NCBI GenBank assembly: GCA_030044775.1
Contig: JASICF010000474.1
Location: 1 to 7,987, forward strand
Direction of reading: 5' to 3'
DNA: 7,987 nucleotides
Source: Candidatus Sulfotelmatobacter sp.
GTDB taxonomy: Bacteria; Acidobacteriota; Terriglobia; Terriglobales; Acidobacteriaceae
This document shows positions 6,007-7,987 of this stretch, in pieces; positions within the stretch are counted from its first letter, which is position 1, and each line of letters begins with the position of its first letter. Under the pieces are notes generated by a model. It saw only the letters and a list, made by a program, of their open reading frames with translations, was not told the DNA's origin and made no database searches. The position numbers were made by a program, and so were the translations under genes.

Positions 6007-7257
6007 TTACTGATATGAGAAAGTCAAATTGTCGAGATAAACGTTGTAAGAATTTTGTTGGCCGTTGCCGTCCATCTGATAGTTGATGGTTATGCCATAC
6101 CAGTTCGGCGTCGAACCGTGAGGGAACGTCCAATTCAGATTGCTGGTCACACCATTCAGCGTGATCGATTGGTAGACAAGTTCGTCGTTCGAGTTCCGCT
6201 GCACTTTGATGGTAAGGTGATTCCAGGCGTTGCTATTGGGATTGCAAGGCACGCCGGTCGGCTTCCACACCTCATTCTGATTATCCCAAACGTCCCACTC
6301 GTTGCCGGAGCTGATGCGGCATTGGTGGCCCCAGACATAACTCTCGCTATCGAAAAACTGGTTGATGTCAAATTCCAGCGCCTGCGACAGACTGAGATTA
6401 TCGCCGTAAAAATAAGTGTCGTAAGTAAAATCATGCAGCGAAGGGACCAGCGTGCCGCTCGAGTCAGGCAGCCCCTGGGTCGATCCTGGGCCAATGAGAT
6501 GGTTGTTAAATAATGCATCGCCGAAACCTTCGCTTCCAGCGACGTTGAATTCAGAGGCGTTTCCGCTGAGCGAGGGAGTAGAGACATTTTGCGACATCCA
6601 GAAAGAGATGTTGTTGCACGGCGAGGGAGAACAATCCACATAACCGGGACCACGCTGCCCATACAGCGCCCATCCGGCGCTTTTCTGGAGGGCAGAGAAC
6701 GATGGTTCTGTGCTTGCGGAGGCGCTACTTGTGCTGCTGCCGCCAGTACCACTGCTTCCGGCGCCACTGGTTCCGCCACCCGATCCGCCTCCACTTGTCG
6801 ACCCACCGCCGCCGCTCCCAGAACTGGCGGTGCTATTCGCTATCGCAACCTGGAGTGATTTCTTCTGTGACGCTCCTTTTGCGTCTGAAACGGAGAGATC
6901 GAAGGTGAAATTTCCGCTTGCGCTGGGTGTGCCGGAAACCGTTCCCGAGTTATCGGTCAGCATAGTGCCGGTTGGCAGCTGGCCGGAAACGACCGAGAAA
7001 ATATAAGGTGCAATTCCTCCTGTCGCGCTGACCGAGCCGCTGTAGGTTGCGCCCACAGTTCCGGGAGGGAGGTTGGCCAAAATGTTAAAGCTCACGGGCG
7101 CTGCCGTGGGTGCCGGCGTGCTGTTGCCCGGCGCCACGGATTTGCCGGAGCAGGCGCTTAACGTTGCGATCGCCAACAGACTTGCGATCAATCGTGCAGA
7201 TTGGATCGAGCCATTCAGACAGACTTTTTGCACTCCATGCGGGAAGAAAGAAAACAT
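6007..7257 (-). CDS. Lipoprotein with putative Ig domain and lectin/glucanase-like C-terminal domain
   Basis: A 416-residue surface lipoprotein of unknown function. The ATG at 7257 is preceded at seven bases by GAGAGG, and opens a lipoprotein signal peptide with lipobox LSAC (Cys 36). Residues about 55-141 match the putative Ig (He_PIG) pattern: LPPGTVGATYSG, then GGIAPYIFSVVSGQLPTG, then SGTPSASGNFTF. Residues 142-183 are a flexible Gly/Ser linker. Residues 184-416 form a Trp/Tyr/Asn-rich beta domain with four Cys (209, 214, 313, 338) and the marks ALEFDINQFF, WGHQCR, NEWDVWDN and NAWNHLTIKVQR. The order resembles concanavalin-A-like beta sandwiches, and I recall similar domains in Acidobacteria proteins with Ig or cadherin parts. 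A role in binding or trimming polysaccharide is inference only, since no certain catalytic acid pair is visible. No good terminator was seen in the 137 bases after it. The frame stays open to 7290, but the Shine-Dalgarno favours 7257. Confidence 0.85.
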   Translation of the reverse strand: MFSFFPHGVQKVCLNGSIQSARLIASLLAIATLSACSGKSVAPGNSTPAPTAAPVSFNILANLPPGTVGATYSGSVSATGGIAPYIFSVVSGQLPTGTMLTDNSGTVSGTPSASGNFTFDLSVSDAKGASQKKSLQVAIANSTASSGSGGGGSTSGGGSGGGTSGAGSSGTGGSSTSSASASTEPSFSALQKSAGWALYGQRGPGYVDCSPSPCNNISFWMSQNVSTPSLSGNASEFNVAGSEGFGDALFNNHLIGPGSTQGLPDSSGTLVPSLHDFTYDTYFYGDNLSLSQALEFDINQFFDSESYVWGHQCRISSGNEWDVWDNQNEVWKPTGVPCNPNSNAWNHLTIKVQRNSNDELVYQSITLNGVTSNLNWTFPHGSTPNWYGITINYQMDGNGQQNSYNVYLDNLTFSYQ

Positions 7258-7264
7258 GACGATA

Positions 7265-7270
7265 CCTCTC
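7265..7270 (-). promoter_or_regulatory. Shine-Dalgarno GAGAGG of the 6007-7257 lipoprotein gene
   Basis: GAGAGG on the minus strand ends seven bases before the ATG at 7257. It decides this start over the in-frame ATG at 7290, which would put the ribosome site inside the coding region and give a poorer signal peptide. Confidence 0.75.
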
Positions 7271-7279
7271 AAATGGGTT

Positions 7280-7303
7280 GGGACCTCCACGCAGGAAAGT
7301 CCC
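7280..7303 (-). promoter_or_regulatory. Stable leader hairpin just upstream of the ribosome binding site
   Basis: On the minus strand 7303-7295 can pair with 7288-7280: five Watson-Crick pairs (GGGAC/GTCCC), extended by G-U and A-U pairs to nine. The loop is about six bases. It ends nine bases before the Shine-Dalgarno, so it could act on translation or mRNA stability of the lipoprotein gene. No known riboswitch class was recognised. Confidence 0.45.
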
Positions 7304-7525
7304 TGGGCTTAAGCTTTCTTTTGTTTTTGTGTGCGAGGAGCCGGACAGGAAACCAACGGCCAGAAGGAGCTACCAGGGCTTACAAGCGCTCGCTTGGGAA
7401 CTTCTCGACGCTTTCACACACTTTCGAAATAGAGCGTCCAGATTGCACATTCCGCGAAATCAGACCGGGTTAACCGGAGTCCAACCGATCACGCTGGGTC
7501 GAATGGCAAAGGACAATTGAAGAAA

Positions 7526-7554
7526 ATTATACTCAGAAGAATGTGATTTTGGAA
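7526..7554 (-). promoter_or_regulatory. Candidate sigma-70-type promoter for the 6007-7257 gene
   Basis: On the minus strand a perfect TATAAT (7526-7531) lies 17 bases after TTCCAA (7549-7554), which matches TTGACA at three of six positions. It follows the candidate terminator of the peptidoglycan-binding gene and faces the lipoprotein gene. Transcription from it would start near 7519 and give a leader of roughly 260 bases. Confidence 0.4.
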
Positions 7555-7562
7555 CCGGCTCG

Positions 7563-7589
7563 CTAAAATTCTGCGGCAAACGCACCGCA
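7563..7589 (-). terminator. Candidate terminator of the peptidoglycan-binding gene
   Basis: On the minus strand TGCGGT pairs with GCCGCA (7584-7589 with 7572-7577, one G-U pair) around a six-base loop. GAATTTTA follows. It begins nine bases after the stop codon at 7598. The T run is only four long. Confidence 0.45.
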
Positions 7590-7597
7590 ACATTCGG

Positions 7598-7987
7598 TTA
7601 CTGCGGATGCGGTGGATCGGTTGGGGCAGGCTGGGAAGCCGACGACGGATCGGGTTGAGACTTGGCGGGAGGCGTGGAGGACGATGCAGGAGAAGCGGAA
7701 ACCGAAGCGTGCATCGACGTGGCAGCCGACCGTGTTTCGTGTGCCGGAGTCGGATCGCTTGTCATAGCACTTTCAGGATTCAGCAGATGATCGTGGCTCG
7801 GTCCCAGTCCGAGGCTGATGAGAGCGCGGGAATCTGGCACAGTTTTCGATTGCCAACCGTGATCGGCTTGATAACGGCGCATCGCGTCTTCGCTGTCCTG
7901 GTTCCAGGTTCCCTCGGCTTTTGGGCTCAGGTAATGAGCCCGGATCAGCGCTTGTTGAATTTCATGCGCACGTTCAGGATCGATCTT
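7598..7987 (-). CDS. Peptidoglycan-binding-like domain protein, 5'-truncated
   Basis: The last 129 residues of a larger or small protein whose start lies beyond the right edge. The frame is open to 7987, and the residues before the first ATG (7882) belong to the domain: ERAHEIQQALIRAHYL, then GTWNQDSEDAMRRYQADHGW, then VPDSRALISLGLG. This is the three-helix pattern of the PF01471-type peptidoglycan-binding domain, including the G-x-W-x-x-x-(S/T) turn, AM-x-x-(F/Y)Q and the closing LGL. It is expected to bind the cell wall. The final 55 or so residues are a low-complexity Ser/Pro/Ala/Thr-rich tail that looks disordered. Whether an export signal or catalytic domain lies upstream is unseen. A hairpin follows nine bases after the stop. 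Confidence 0.8.
   Translation of the reverse strand, partial: KIDPERAHEIQQALIRAHYLSPKAEGTWNQDSEDAMRRYQADHGWQSKTVPDSRALISLGLGPSHDHLLNPESAMTSDPTPAHETRSAATSMHASVSASPASSSTPPAKSQPDPSSASQPAPTDPPHPQ

Larger units (their letters stand above)
7258..7597 (-). other. 340-base gap: leader, promoter and terminator region, no clear gene
   Basis: From right to left this holds a terminator-like hairpin (7563-7589), a promoter-like pair (7526-7554) and a possible leader of about 260 bases. The leader contains an inverted repeat CAAGCG/CGCTTG (7383-7396), the palindrome GCTTAAGC (7307-7314) and the hairpin next to the ribosome site. A 26-codon minus-strand reading frame (7450 down to 7370) has only a weak ribosome site and is not called as a gene. 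No tRNA or known riboswitch was recognised. Confidence 0.5.

Noticed and set aside
5870..6133. In-frame upstream extension of the phosphoesterase to an ATG at 6133
   Set aside because: It overlaps the 3' end of the 6007-7257 gene by about 127 bases, has an unlikely Arg/His/Cys-rich composition, and would put the lipoprotein signal inside the protein.
6055..6513. 152-codon plus-strand frame opposite the lipoprotein gene
   Set aside because: It is antisense to the conserved C-terminal domain, with no ribosome site or family resemblance. It looks like a codon-bias shadow.
7258..7520. Known riboswitch in the leader (cyclic-di-GMP, TPP and cobalamin classes considered)
   Set aside because: The conserved core sequences of these classes are not seen on either strand.

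Overview
The window looks like a piece of a soil-type Acidobacteriota chromosome (Terriglobia-like). This is inferred from protein style and not from any marker gene. The supporting signs are a short GQALQSGNL-repeat protein, a lipoprotein joining a putative Ig domain to a lectin/glucanase-like C-terminal domain, a ceruloplasmin-like multicopper oxidase with an extra C-terminal beta domain, and a peptidoglycan-binding protein with a Ser/Pro/Ala-rich tail. Base composition is moderately GC-rich throughout. I see no tRNA, rRNA, insertion sequence, integrase, CRISPR array or phage gene.

Layout. Positions 1-1068 (+) hold the C-terminal part of an M24 metallopeptidase of the Xaa-Pro aminopeptidase type, cut by the left edge. 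Everything after it lies on the minus strand and converges on it. In transcription order from the right edge these are: the C-terminal part of a peptidoglycan-binding-domain protein (7598-7987, cut by the right edge); a lipoprotein with Ig-like and beta-sandwich-like domains (6007-7257); a lipoprotein phosphoesterase of the phospholipase C/AcpA family carrying three Cys-containing InlB-type beta repeats (3521-5869); a secreted two-domain multicopper oxidase (2013-3395); and a small protein with two helical repeats followed by a ladder of short beta-strand repeats (1158-1772). Starts were moved inward from the longest open frames for three genes, because signal peptides, Shine-Dalgarno sequences or terminator hairpins place them there.

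Gene spacing is wide (about 125-340 bp) and most gaps contain a hairpin followed by a T-rich stretch or a promoter-like motif. The genes are therefore probably transcribed separately, not as one operon. Three consecutive minus-strand products (lipoprotein, phosphoesterase, multicopper oxidase) carry visible export signals. The theme is the cell envelope and extracellular chemistry: phosphate-ester hydrolysis, metal or phenol oxidation, and glycan or surface binding. No direct functional coupling between the genes is shown by the sequence.

The items most worth a second look are the beta-strand ladder protein, the lineage-unusual domain combinations on the oxidase and the phosphoesterase, the possibly leaderless GTG start of the oxidase, and the long structured leader upstream of the 6007-7257 lipoprotein. 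I did not find convincing evidence for a wholly new multi-gene system.
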